A stretch of DNA of 6,224 nucleotides from Thermomicrobiales bacterium (GTDB lineage: Bacteria; Chloroflexota; Limnocylindria; Limnocylindrales; CSP1-4): NCBI GenBank assembly GCA_004525275.1, contig SPCO01000093.1, forward strand, positions 1 through 6,224. The letters are read 5' to 3'. The position numbers and the translations under genes were made by a program. Under the pieces are notes generated by a model. It saw nothing but the letters and a program-made list of their open reading frames with translations. It was not told where the DNA came from and did no database searches. Of this stretch, positions 1 to 6,214 are shown in pieces (the stretch's first letter is position 1; every line of letters starts with the position of its first letter).

Positions 1-1
1 A

Positions 2-538
2 GGACTGGCGACGCCCGAAACCGATTCGCCTACCGCAGCCTCGGAGACTCCGGCTTCGACGATCCGCCCTGTCCCTAATCCAACCGTGGGCGTCACTTCT
101 CCCACGCCGACCCCGTCATCCGCGACACCCCCGTACACCATCGAAGGCGACAACAACCCGCCGCAGCCTCCCGGGACAATCTGGATCGGTACTTTCTCAG
201 GCGATCCTTCGGAGAAGCGGCTCGAGCCGTACCTGACGTTCCCTGAGGGCGGTCTTACGATTTCGGTCCGGCCGGCCTATGGGGCCTATTGGGGAGACCC
301 GGTTGGTGCTTCTCGGATCAGGATCAGCCTGTACCGGGTGAGCGGTGGCACACTCGATCTGGTCTGGTCGGACGTCAAGAGCGTCGACCCAGATGCCACT
401 GGCCTCTTCGACGACCTCGTGCCGTTCGCGAGTCCGGGGACGTACCGTCTTGAGATCACAAATGGGTCGAATCTCCTCGCATGGGGCATCGCCCGAATGG
501 GGCCCAAGTGCGGGGGGACTAGGTGCTCTGGCGGGTAG
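2..538 (+). CDS. C-terminal part of a probable exported protein with a Thr/Pro/Ser-rich linker (partial, 5' end outside window)
   Basis: The frame is open from the left edge to a TAG at 536-538, giving 178 residues of a longer protein. A GTG at 86 is an in-frame valine with no Shine-Dalgarno sequence before it, so it is unlikely to be the start. Residues 1-57 are low complexity, dominated by Pro, Thr, Ser and Ala (for example the run PTPTPSSATPP at about 34-44), as in linkers of exported or surface proteins. Residues 58-178 alternate hydrophobic and polar residues with many Gly and aromatics (IWIGTF, LTISVRPAYGAYW, IRISLYRV, GTYRLEITNGSNLLAWGIARM), suggesting a beta-sandwich-like domain. Two cysteines, C170 and C175, lie near the C-terminus and could pair. 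No catalytic motif or named family is recognised, and any signal peptide or lipobox would be upstream of the window. It converges on the minus-strand operon. Export is inference from composition; that the frame is coding is fairly well supported. Confidence 0.66.
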   Translation, partial: GLATPETDSPTAASETPASTIRPVPNPTVGVTSPTPTPSSATPPYTIEGDNNPPQPPGTIWIGTFSGDPSEKRLEPYLTFPEGGLTISVRPAYGAYWGDPVGASRIRISLYRVSGGTLDLVWSDVKSVDPDATGLFDDLVPFASPGTYRLEITNGSNLLAWGIARMGPKCGGTRCSGG

Positions 539-712
539 TGCCAGGGTAGGAACTGCTCGGCGATCGGTGCTGGCGTTGTTGGCGAACGGCCGCGCATGCG
601 ACGGGTCTGTCGTTCGGGGCGGCCGGGGCGTCCTCGCGATCGATCCGGGCCATCGTTGGGTGGCACGACATGCGCGCCCTGGTCGCCAGCCTCGGTCCTC
701 CGTCGGCAGTGT

Positions 713-979
713 TCAGCTTCCTGTCGCGACGCTCCAGAATCCGGTCCCGTAACCGATCACCAGGAGGGCGAAGGTCGCGGCCCCCAAGGCCAGCCAGAAC
801 AGGACCGACGCGAACCGCGAAGTCGGGTTCATCTCCGGGTTGTCCAGCGCCGGCAGTCGATCCTTGGGTAAGGCCGATCCCCAGCGCGAAGAGCGGAGTT
901 CGCCGCGCCATTCGGGTTGTCCGGCCGGACGCGGTTCCAGGCCGCCTTCGCCGTCTGGCTGGTGGAGCTGGAGGGTCAT
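713..979 (-). CDS. Small single-pass membrane protein, function unknown, translationally coupled to prs
   Basis: An 88-residue protein that I do not recognise. Residues 1-55 are polar, rich in Pro, Gly, Arg and Glu and probably disordered. Residues about 56-79 (FASVLFWLALGAATFALLVIGY) form one strong hydrophobic segment long enough to span a membrane, followed by a short tail ending VATGS. The basic residues just before the segment (SR at 54-55) would favour an inside N-terminus. The ATG at 979-977 overlaps the prs TGA as TGATG, and a GGGAG (984-988 on the complementary strand) sits 4 bases upstream inside the prs coding end, so translation is probably coupled to prs. A second ATG at 832-830 would give a 39-residue protein that is mostly the membrane segment, but it lacks well-spaced Shine-Dalgarno bases. 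No enzymatic motif is visible. The start overlap and the clean membrane segment make it likely to be real; its role is unknown. Confidence 0.62.
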   Translation of the reverse strand: MTLQLHQPDGEGGLEPRPAGQPEWRGELRSSRWGSALPKDRLPALDNPEMNPTSRFASVLFWLALGAATFALLVIGYGTGFWSVATGS

Positions 980-2067
980 CAGTCTCCCACTTGTGTCGAC
1001 GCCGCGAGGCTGTCCGCGCCGATATCTTCGCCCTTGGTGAGGCCCTCGTCATCCCTGGGTCTCGTATCCAGGAGTCCTTCTGAGCCATCCTCCCACAGGA
1101 GCATCTCCTGCGTGAGCGACACCTCACTGGAGAACAACGCCCCGACCGACTCGCCGCGGTGGATGCGCTTGATCGCTTCGCCGATCAACGGAGCGACCGA
1201 CAGCGTGGTGATCATGGGCAGACGCTTGCGCTCGGGCAGCGGGACCGAGTCGGTCAGGACGAGTTCGCGCAAGCTCGACGCGGCGATCCGGTCCACGGCC
1301 GGGTCGCTGAGGACCCCGTGGGTGGCGCAGGCGTAGATCTCCGTCACGCCTTCGCGCTCGAGGGCGCGGGTGATCTCAACCAGCGTCCCGCCGGTGTCGA
1401 TCTCGTCGTCGACGATGATCGCCCGCTTTCCTTTGACGTCGCCGATGACGTTCATCAGTTCGGCTCGATCGAGGTTGCCGACCCGTCGCTTCTCGATGAT
1501 CGCCAGTGGCGCGTCGAGCAGCTCGGCGAACGTTCGGGCGCGCTTGGCAAAACCAAGGTCGGTTACGACGACCGGATCCTCGATCTGCTTGTGTCGGTAG
1601 TAGTTGGAGAGCATATGGACCGCGGTCAGCTCGTCGACCGGGATGTTGAAGAAGCCCTGGATCTGGCCCTGGTGGAGGTCCATGGTCAGGACCCGGTCGG
1701 CCCCGGCGACGGTGATCATGTCGGCGATGAGTCGAGCCGTGATCGGGACGCGTGGCTGGTCCTTCTTGTCAGAGCGGCCGTAGGCGTAGAACGGGATGAC
1801 CGCCGTGATCCGCCCCGCGCTTGCTCGCTTGAAGGCGTCGATCATGATCAGGAGTTCCATGATCGAGTCGTTGACCGGATGGCTCGTTGGCTGGACGAGG
1901 AAGACGTCCTTTTCCCGGACGTTCTCCAGGATCTTGACGAAGATATTCTCGTTGGCGAACTGAAAGACCTCGAGTTTGCCCGGTTGCGAGCCGAGGTAGC
2001 GACAGATCTTCCGGGCGAGATCCGGGTTCGAGTTGCCGTGGTAGATCTCGAACTGGTCCGCGTACAA
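979..2067 (-). CDS. prs: Ribose-phosphate pyrophosphokinase (PRPP synthetase) with acidic C-terminal extension
   Basis: Cytoplasmic enzyme that transfers pyrophosphate from ATP to ribose 5-phosphate, making PRPP for purine, pyrimidine, NAD, His and Trp synthesis. Numbered from the chosen TTG (362 residues), the motifs are: HGN at 10-12; the catalytic flexible loop R98-S-D-K-K-D; the DLHQGQIQGFF block at 130-140; D170; K193 and R195 in EKRR; and the PRPP/ribose-5-phosphate loop VDDEIDTGGT at 219-228. D170 and D220-D221 have the same numbers as in E. coli Prs. The usual core of about 315 residues ends at GESVGALF (305-312); about 50 more residues follow, acidic and without an obvious fold. The TTG is preferred because an ideal GGGAGG lies 8 bases upstream and the N-terminus then matches family length. 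A GTG at 2109 (14 residues longer, 7 bases after the gyrA stop) is the alternative. The open frame continues to 2385 inside gyrA, but that part does not resemble Prs. The family call is secure; the start is less so. Confidence 0.95.
   Translation of the reverse strand: MYADQFEIYHGNSNPDLARKICRYLGSQPGKLEVFQFANENIFVKILENVREKDVFLVQPTSHPVNDSIMELLIMIDAFKRASAGRITAVIPFYAYGRSDKKDQPRVPITARLIADMITVAGADRVLTMDLHQGQIQGFFNIPVDELTAVHMLSNYYRHKQIEDPVVVTDLGFAKRARTFAELLDAPLAIIEKRRVGNLDRAELMNVIGDVKGKRAIIVDDEIDTGGTLVEITRALEREGVTEIYACATHGVLSDPAVDRIAASSLRELVLTDSVPLPERKRLPMITTLSVAPLIGEAIKRIHRGESVGALFSSEVSLTQEMLLWEDGSEGLLDTRPRDDEGLTKGEDIGADSLAASTQVGD
984..988 (-). promoter_or_regulatory. Shine-Dalgarno sequence for the small membrane protein gene
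   Basis: GGGAG on the minus strand, 4 bases before the ATG at 979. It lies within the last codons of prs, consistent with coupled re-initiation at the TGATG overlap. The spacing is short but workable. Confidence 0.5.
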
Positions 2068-2075
2068 GCGCGACG

Positions 2076-2081
2076 CCTCCC
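2076..2081 (-). promoter_or_regulatory. Strong Shine-Dalgarno sequence that decides the prs start
   Basis: GGGAGG on the minus strand with an 8-base spacer to the TTG at 2067-2065. The GTG candidate at 2109 has only a weak AGGCGG about 11 bases away. The site lies in the 49-bp gap between the gyrA stop and the TTG. Confidence 0.6.
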
Positions 2082-2116
2082 GTCCCCCGAAGGCCGGAGA
2101 GACCTTCACGCCGGAC

Positions 2117-4681
2117 TCAACCGCCTGGTCCCGGACCGGCCGGGCTCGTGCCGTCGGTCTGCGGGGCGTCATCGTCGCCCATGCCGTCCTGCTCTGCAAG
2201 TCCCGCCCGGAATGCGGCGATGGCCACGACACGGTCGCCGTCGGCCAGACGCATGACGATGACTCCCCGAGCGTGTGGCGAGTAGCGGTTGATCGTGTTC
2301 GTATCGGTCCGGATGACCTGGCCGCCGGCGCTGACGAGGAGAAGCTCCTCGTCTTCCTCGGTGACCTGCTGCACGGCGGCGACATCGCCGGTCTTGCGGC
2401 CCTCGAGGCTGATCAGTCCGACTCCCTGGCCGCCGCGATGCTTGCGTCGGAAGTCGGCCAGCGCCACACGCTTGCCGTAGCCGGTCTCGCTCAGCACGAG
2501 CAGATCACTCTCGGGTTGAACGACGCTCATCCCCACGACCGAATCACCCTTGCGGGCCAACCGGATACCGATGACCCCCGCGGCGTCGCGACCCATCGCC
2601 CGGACCTCACCCTCGGAGAACCGAGCGAGCTTGCCCTGGGCCGTGGCGATGATGACGTCGTCGCTGCCCGCCGAGACGTCGACCCACGCCAGCTCGTCGT
2701 CATCGCGCAGGGTGATCGCCCGGATGCCCGACGAACGAACCTTTTCGAACTGTTCGAGTGGCGTCTTCTTGATGATCCCTCGACGAGTCGCCAACACGAG
2801 ATAGGTCCCGGCGGTGAAGTCGGGCAGCATGATCGTGGCCATCGGGACTTCGCCCGACTCCACCTGAACGCCCGGCAGGTTGATGATCGGGATGCCCTTG
2901 GCCTGGCGGCTGGCGTCCGGGATGGCATGGACCTTCGCCGAAAACACCCGCCCGCGGTTGGTGAAGAAGAGGGCCCAGTGATGGGTGTTCGCGACGAGCA
3001 GATGCTCGACCGCGTCTTCCTCGCGGGTCACGTGTCCGATGATCCCCTTGCCACCCCGATGCTGACGTCGATAGGTGGCCACCGGCTGGCGCTTGATGTA
3101 GCCCCGGCCGGAGATCGTGACGACGACATCCTCGTCGGCGATGAGATCCTCGTCGGTCATCTCGCGACTCGTATCGTCGGCGACCCTGGTGCGTCGCTCC
3201 CCGGCGTACTTCTTCTTGAGCTCGGCCAGTTCGTCCTTGATGATCTGGCTGACGCGCGCCGGGTTGGCCAGGATGTCTTCGAGCTCGGCGATGAGCTGGA
3301 TGATGGCCAGGTACTCATCCTCGATCTTCTTGCGCTCGAGCGCGGCCAGGCGGGCCAGCCGCATGTCCAGGATGGCCTGGGCCTGGAGCTCGGATAGATC
3401 GAACCGGCTCATCAGGTTGGATCGAGCGTCGTCGACCTCGCTCGATTCCCGGATCGTCTTGATGACCGCATCGAGGTTGTCCAGGGCGACCTTGAGGCCT
3501 TCGAGGATGTGGGCCCTGGCGCGCGCCTTGCCGAGATCGAACTCGGTCCGCCGCCGGATGATCACGCGCCGATGATCAAGGTAGTGATTGAGCACGCTGC
3601 GCAGGGGCAGGGTCTGGGGCTGACCATCGACCAGGGCGAGCATGTTCATGTTGAACGCGAGTTGCATCGGGGTGTGCTTGAACAGGTTGTTGAGGACCTT
3701 GTGTGGGTTGGCGTCACGCTTGAGCTCGACGTAGATGCGCATCCCGTCACGGTCGGACTCGTCGCGCAGGTCGCCGATGCCCTCGATCCGCTTGTCCTTC
3801 ACGAGGTCGGCGATCTTCTCGAGCAGGCTGGCCTTGTTGACCTGGTAGGGCAGCTCCGTGACGATGATCGCGGTCCGGTCGCCCTTGACCTCCTCGAAGG
3901 CGACTTGCGCGCGCATCACGACGCGACCGCGGCCGTGGGCGTACATCTGGCGGATGGCGTCGACCGTCTCCCACTCACCGGTCAGCAGGTTCCGCTGGCG
4001 TTCATAACGGTAGATCGTCCCCCCGGTCGGGAAGTCCGGTCCGTTGACGAGCTTGCACAGGTCGTCCGACGTCAGATTCGGGTCGTCGATCATGGCCACC
4101 GTGGCGTCGACGATCTCACCGAGGTGGTGGGGCGGGATGTTCGTGGCCATCCCGACCGCGATCCCGGAGCTTCCGTTGACCAGCAGATTGGGGAGCCTTG
4201 CCGGCAGGACCGATGGCTGCTTCTGGGTCCCGTCGTAATTCTCGACGAAGTCGACCGTGTCCTTGTCGATATCGGCCAACATCTCGCCGGCGATCGCGGT
4301 CAGCCGCGCCTCCGTGTAGCGCATGGCGGCAGCCGTATCGCCATCGATCGAGCCGAAGTTGCCCTGGCCGTCGACCAACGGATAGCGCATCGAAAAATCC
4401 TGGGCGAGCCGCACGAGCGCGTCGTATAGCGCCTGGTCGCCGTGGGGATGGTATTTGCCCATCACCTCGCCGACGATCGCCGCGCATTTGCGGTACGAAC
4501 TCGTCGAGGACAGACCCATCTCGCCCATCGCGTAGAGCGTCCGGCGATGGACGGGCTTGAGGCCGTCGCGGACGTCGGGCAGAGCGCGCGACACGATGAC
4601 GCTCATCGCGTAGTCGAGATAGCTGACCCGCATCTCGTCCTCGATGCGGATCGATTTGAAGTCGCCCAGTTCGTCGGTCAC
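2117..4681 (-). CDS. gyrA: DNA gyrase subunit A
   Basis: Breakage-reunion subunit of the GyrA2GyrB2 type II topoisomerase, which introduces negative supercoils using ATP hydrolysed by GyrB. The 854 residues match family length. The N-terminal winged-helix part has SYLDYAMSVIVSRALPDVRDGLKPVHRR (20-47) and GKYHPHGD (75-82). The catalytic tyrosine is Y122 (RYTEARLT), the same number as in E. coli. The tower and coiled-coil arms run to about 500 and include the gate segment AQAILDMRLARLAALERKK (434-452). The C-terminal pinwheel (about 515-825) shows six blade repeats: GRGYIKR (525), NRGRVFS (575), RRGIIKK (633), AQGKLAR (681), TGYGKRV (733) and AGGQVIR (785). The GyrA box reads QHRGGKG at 540-546, close to the consensus and favouring gyrase over topoisomerase IV. 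Residue 83 is Gln where E. coli has Ser; D87 is kept. An acidic, Pro/Gly-rich tail ends the protein. The start is GTG with AGGAG 10 bases upstream. gyrB is not in the window. Confidence 0.98.
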   Translation of the reverse strand: MTDELGDFKSIRIEDEMRVSYLDYAMSVIVSRALPDVRDGLKPVHRRTLYAMGEMGLSSTSSYRKCAAIVGEVMGKYHPHGDQALYDALVRLAQDFSMRYPLVDGQGNFGSIDGDTAAAMRYTEARLTAIAGEMLADIDKDTVDFVENYDGTQKQPSVLPARLPNLLVNGSSGIAVGMATNIPPHHLGEIVDATVAMIDDPNLTSDDLCKLVNGPDFPTGGTIYRYERQRNLLTGEWETVDAIRQMYAHGRGRVVMRAQVAFEEVKGDRTAIIVTELPYQVNKASLLEKIADLVKDKRIEGIGDLRDESDRDGMRIYVELKRDANPHKVLNNLFKHTPMQLAFNMNMLALVDGQPQTLPLRSVLNHYLDHRRVIIRRRTEFDLGKARARAHILEGLKVALDNLDAVIKTIRESSEVDDARSNLMSRFDLSELQAQAILDMRLARLAALERKKIEDEYLAIIQLIAELEDILANPARVSQIIKDELAELKKKYAGERRTRVADDTSREMTDEDLIADEDVVVTISGRGYIKRQPVATYRRQHRGGKGIIGHVTREEDAVEHLLVANTHHWALFFTNRGRVFSAKVHAIPDASRQAKGIPIINLPGVQVESGEVPMATIMLPDFTAGTYLVLATRRGIIKKTPLEQFEKVRSSGIRAITLRDDDELAWVDVSAGSDDVIIATAQGKLARFSEGEVRAMGRDAAGVIGIRLARKGDSVVGMSVVQPESDLLVLSETGYGKRVALADFRRKHRGGQGVGLISLEGRKTGDVAAVQQVTEEDEELLLVSAGGQVIRTDTNTINRYSPHARGVIVMRLADGDRVVAIAAFRAGLAEQDGMGDDDAPQTDGTSPAGPGPGG

Positions 4682-4691
4682 GTTCGGCTTG

Positions 4692-4696
4692 CTCCT
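4692..4696 (-). promoter_or_regulatory. Shine-Dalgarno sequence for gyrA
   Basis: AGGAG on the minus strand, 10 bases before the GTG start at 4681, within the 49-bp gap after the AlkD-like gene. No convincing -10/-35 pair is visible in this gap, so gyrA is probably read through from upstream. Confidence 0.55.
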
Positions 4697-4730
4697 GTCG
4701 GCTCAGCGAGGTCGGCGCGTGGTGGGGTCG

Positions 4731-5699
4731 TCATCGGAGTGGGGGCTCCGGGACGGTCGACGGGTCGGGCAGGGCGCCGAATCGGGCGGCGGTCTCCGCG
4801 GCGCTCGATGTGGCCAGCGCGCCGGGTCGTTTGCGGATCCCCACGAGGCTTGCCCGGATGGTGTCCGCGATGGTCGGGTCAAGTCTGGTCAGCGTGTCGC
4901 GGATGACCCAGGCGCGAAACCCATCGTCGCTTCGGGCGGCTCGATCGGTCTCGTCCAGCAGTGCCGCCTCGGTCGCTGCGCGGTCCACGGCGGTCAACGA
5001 GCGGTATGCCCAGGACAGCGCCTTCTGGACATCCGCCTCGGCGTCACCCATCAGGTTGGCCAACAGGGGCAGCCCGCGAGCCGCGATATCGGGGTCGCGA
5101 CTACGTCCACGATCCACGTGAGACATCGTCGCGATCGTCGAGCCGACCAGTCGGCGCTCCCAGCGCGACGGGCTGTAGACAAGCAATTCGAGCTCGGACC
5201 AGCGGTATCGCTCGGCGACGATGCCCGTGCCGTACAGGTGAGCAAGCGTGTCGACCGTGATCCAGTCGGCGGCCTCCCGTGCCGCACGACGAAGGAGTTG
5301 CCAGGTTCGCTCGGTTTCCTCCCGGAGCGTTCGGCCCAGCATGTCGAACGCGAACCAGCGAGCCTCGAGCTCTACCTCTGCGAAGAGGCGATCCGCGAGG
5401 AACAAGATGGTTGTGGCGCGATCGTCGCGCGTGGCGTCCTGAAATCCGCGCGAGACGGCGGCCAGGATCGGCGAGCGGACGCCATGGACGGGACCGATCC
5501 CAGGGGCGACTCGGCGCTGGCCCTCGAGATGGACGGGATCGGCCAACGACGCGAGCCCGACGGTCAGCGCTCGCGCGAACGCATCGGGGTCGTTGGCGAG
5601 GCCGGCGATCGACGTGCCGAGTGCCTCTGCAGCCTCTAGGTGATCGGCCACGAACTCGACGGCGCGAGCCGTCGTCTCGCTCCGAGGCGGGGCCGTCAT
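4731..5699 (-). CDS. AlkD-like DNA alkylation repair protein (HEAT-like repeats)
   Basis: Resembles the AlkC/AlkD DNA glycosylases, helical HEAT-like proteins that remove N3- and N7-alkylated purines. Numbered from the ATG (322 residues), the family landmarks occur in order: ARWFAFDMLGR (114-123), like the AlkD helix before the active site; W146-xxx-D150 in DWITVDTLAHLYG, with the same W+4=D spacing as the W109/D113 pair of B. cereus AlkD; SRWERRLVG (178-186), with R182/R183 at the position of R148; and VQKALSWAYRSL (224-235), with W230 matching W187. The family numbers are from memory. The protein is longer than the usual AlkD of roughly 230-240 residues: an N-terminal stretch of about 60 residues and a C-terminal tail ending in a Pro-rich segment are extra. 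The ATG at 5699-5697 overlaps the thioesterase TGA as TGATG; a GTG one codon earlier (5702) is equally possible, and GAGGG lies just upstream. Glycosylase activity is inferred from the retained residues; a non-catalytic DNA-binding paralogue is the alternative. Confidence 0.8.
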   Translation of the reverse strand: MTAPPRSETTARAVEFVADHLEAAEALGTSIAGLANDPDAFARALTVGLASLADPVHLEGQRRVAPGIGPVHGVRSPILAAVSRGFQDATRDDRATTILFLADRLFAEVELEARWFAFDMLGRTLREETERTWQLLRRAAREAADWITVDTLAHLYGTGIVAERYRWSELELLVYSPSRWERRLVGSTIATMSHVDRGRSRDPDIAARGLPLLANLMGDAEADVQKALSWAYRSLTAVDRAATEAALLDETDRAARSDDGFRAWVIRDTLTRLDPTIADTIRASLVGIRKRPGALATSSAAETAARFGALPDPSTVPEPPLR

Positions 5700-6214
5700 C
5701 ACCTCGGTCCCTCGACGGCGGTCATGTCGGTCGGACCGGCCAGGCCCGTGTCGGACCTGCCGTACGCATACCGGGCCCGAAGGTCCCGCTTGCGCGACGG
5801 GCTGGCCGCGACGTACACGCCGGTCGCGGTCGCGAGTTCCAGGCCCGTGTCTGCATTGACGATGTGGCCCGCGGCATCGACGATCCGCCGACGAGCGCGG
5901 GTGATCCAGCCCTCCGCCCTGATCGGGACCCCGACGCCGACCGGATGCCGGAAGTCGACGTTCATCCGTGCCGTCACACCCCAGTTGTCCTCACCGACCA
6001 ACGCCCAGGCCATCACTTCGTCGAGGATCGTGCACAGGATCCCGCCGTGGATGACCCCTTCCCAACCTTCGAAGCGATCGTCGAGGGTCATCGCGACCCA
6101 AGAGCGCCCTGGTTGGACATGGAGATCCAGACCGAGGCCGCCGGCATTGAGCGTCCCGCACGCGAAGCAGTTGTGTGGGGCAAATTCGAACCGTCCGGTC
6201 GGCGTCTCGATCAC
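5699..6214 (-). CDS. PaaI-like hotdog-fold thioesterase
   Basis: Probable acyl-CoA thioesterase of the single-hotdog PaaI/YbgC superfamily, normally a cytoplasmic tetramer hydrolysing acyl- or aryl-CoA esters. Numbered from the GTG at 6214 (171 residues), the landmarks are: an N-terminal C16-xx-C19 motif (HNCFACG) followed by GLGLDL; the signature GWEGVIHGGILCTILDEVMAW at 50-70, with the HGG turn at 56-58 and the acidic pair D65-E66 on the hotdog helix where the family's catalytic Asp or Glu usually sits; then strands TARMNVDFRHPV (81-92) and PIRAEGWITRARRRIV (97-112). The C-terminal 30 or so residues are polar and beyond the fold. The GTG lacks a visible Shine-Dalgarno sequence in the 10 bases before the window edge and the frame stays open to that edge, so the true start may lie outside; the N-terminal motif is nonetheless complete. 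It heads the visible operon and overlaps the AlkD-like gene. The substrate cannot be predicted, and a link to DNA repair or supercoiling is not implied by the family. Confidence 0.9.
   Translation of the reverse strand: MIETPTGRFEFAPHNCFACGTLNAGGLGLDLHVQPGRSWVAMTLDDRFEGWEGVIHGGILCTILDEVMAWALVGEDNWGVTARMNVDFRHPVGVGVPIRAEGWITRARRRIVDAAGHIVNADTGLELATATGVYVAASPSRKRDLRARYAYGRSDTGLAGPTDMTAVEGPR

Noticed and set aside
593..600. Perfect 8-bp palindrome CGCATGCG in the convergent spacer
   Set aside because: Too short to call an operator or terminator, expected by chance in this composition, and not followed by a T-run.
345..752. Plus-strand open frame of 135 codons overlapping the left partial gene
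   Set aside because: Out of frame with the T/P-rich gene; Arg/Ser-rich with no motif, a typical GC-rich shadow.
519..1127. Minus-strand open frame of 202 codons over the prs end and the small membrane gene
   Set aside because: Arg-rich, motif-free and out of frame with both better-supported genes; the TGATG-coupled membrane protein explains the region better.
1159..2256. Plus-strand open frame of 365 codons antisense to prs
   Set aside because: It mirrors a clearly coding prs frame; composition (many D, V, R, G) is typical of a complementary-strand shadow in GC-rich DNA, and no domain is visible.
2068..2385. N-terminal 106-residue extension of the prs frame into gyrA
   Set aside because: The segment is Ser/Arg-rich shadow sequence of the gyrA 3' end; Prs homology begins only after the TTG at 2067.
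2403..3066. Repeated HRGG(K/Q)G motif in GyrA (541-546 and 748-753)
   Set aside because: One is the GyrA box and the other an equivalent loop in a later pinwheel blade; internal blade similarity of the family explains it.
2273..3397. Plus-strand open frame of 374 codons antisense to the 3' half of gyrA
   Set aside because: Shadow of gyrA: no recognisable motif, D/H/L/R-biased composition, and no reason for a gene inside gyrA.
3509..4429. Plus-strand open frame of 306 codons antisense to the 5' half of gyrA
   Set aside because: Same complementary-frame effect in GC-rich sequence; no family resemblance.
4644..5639. Plus-strand open frame of 331 codons antisense to the AlkD-like gene
   Set aside because: The minus-strand frame has the AlkD motifs in order; the plus frame has none and spans the gyrA start region.
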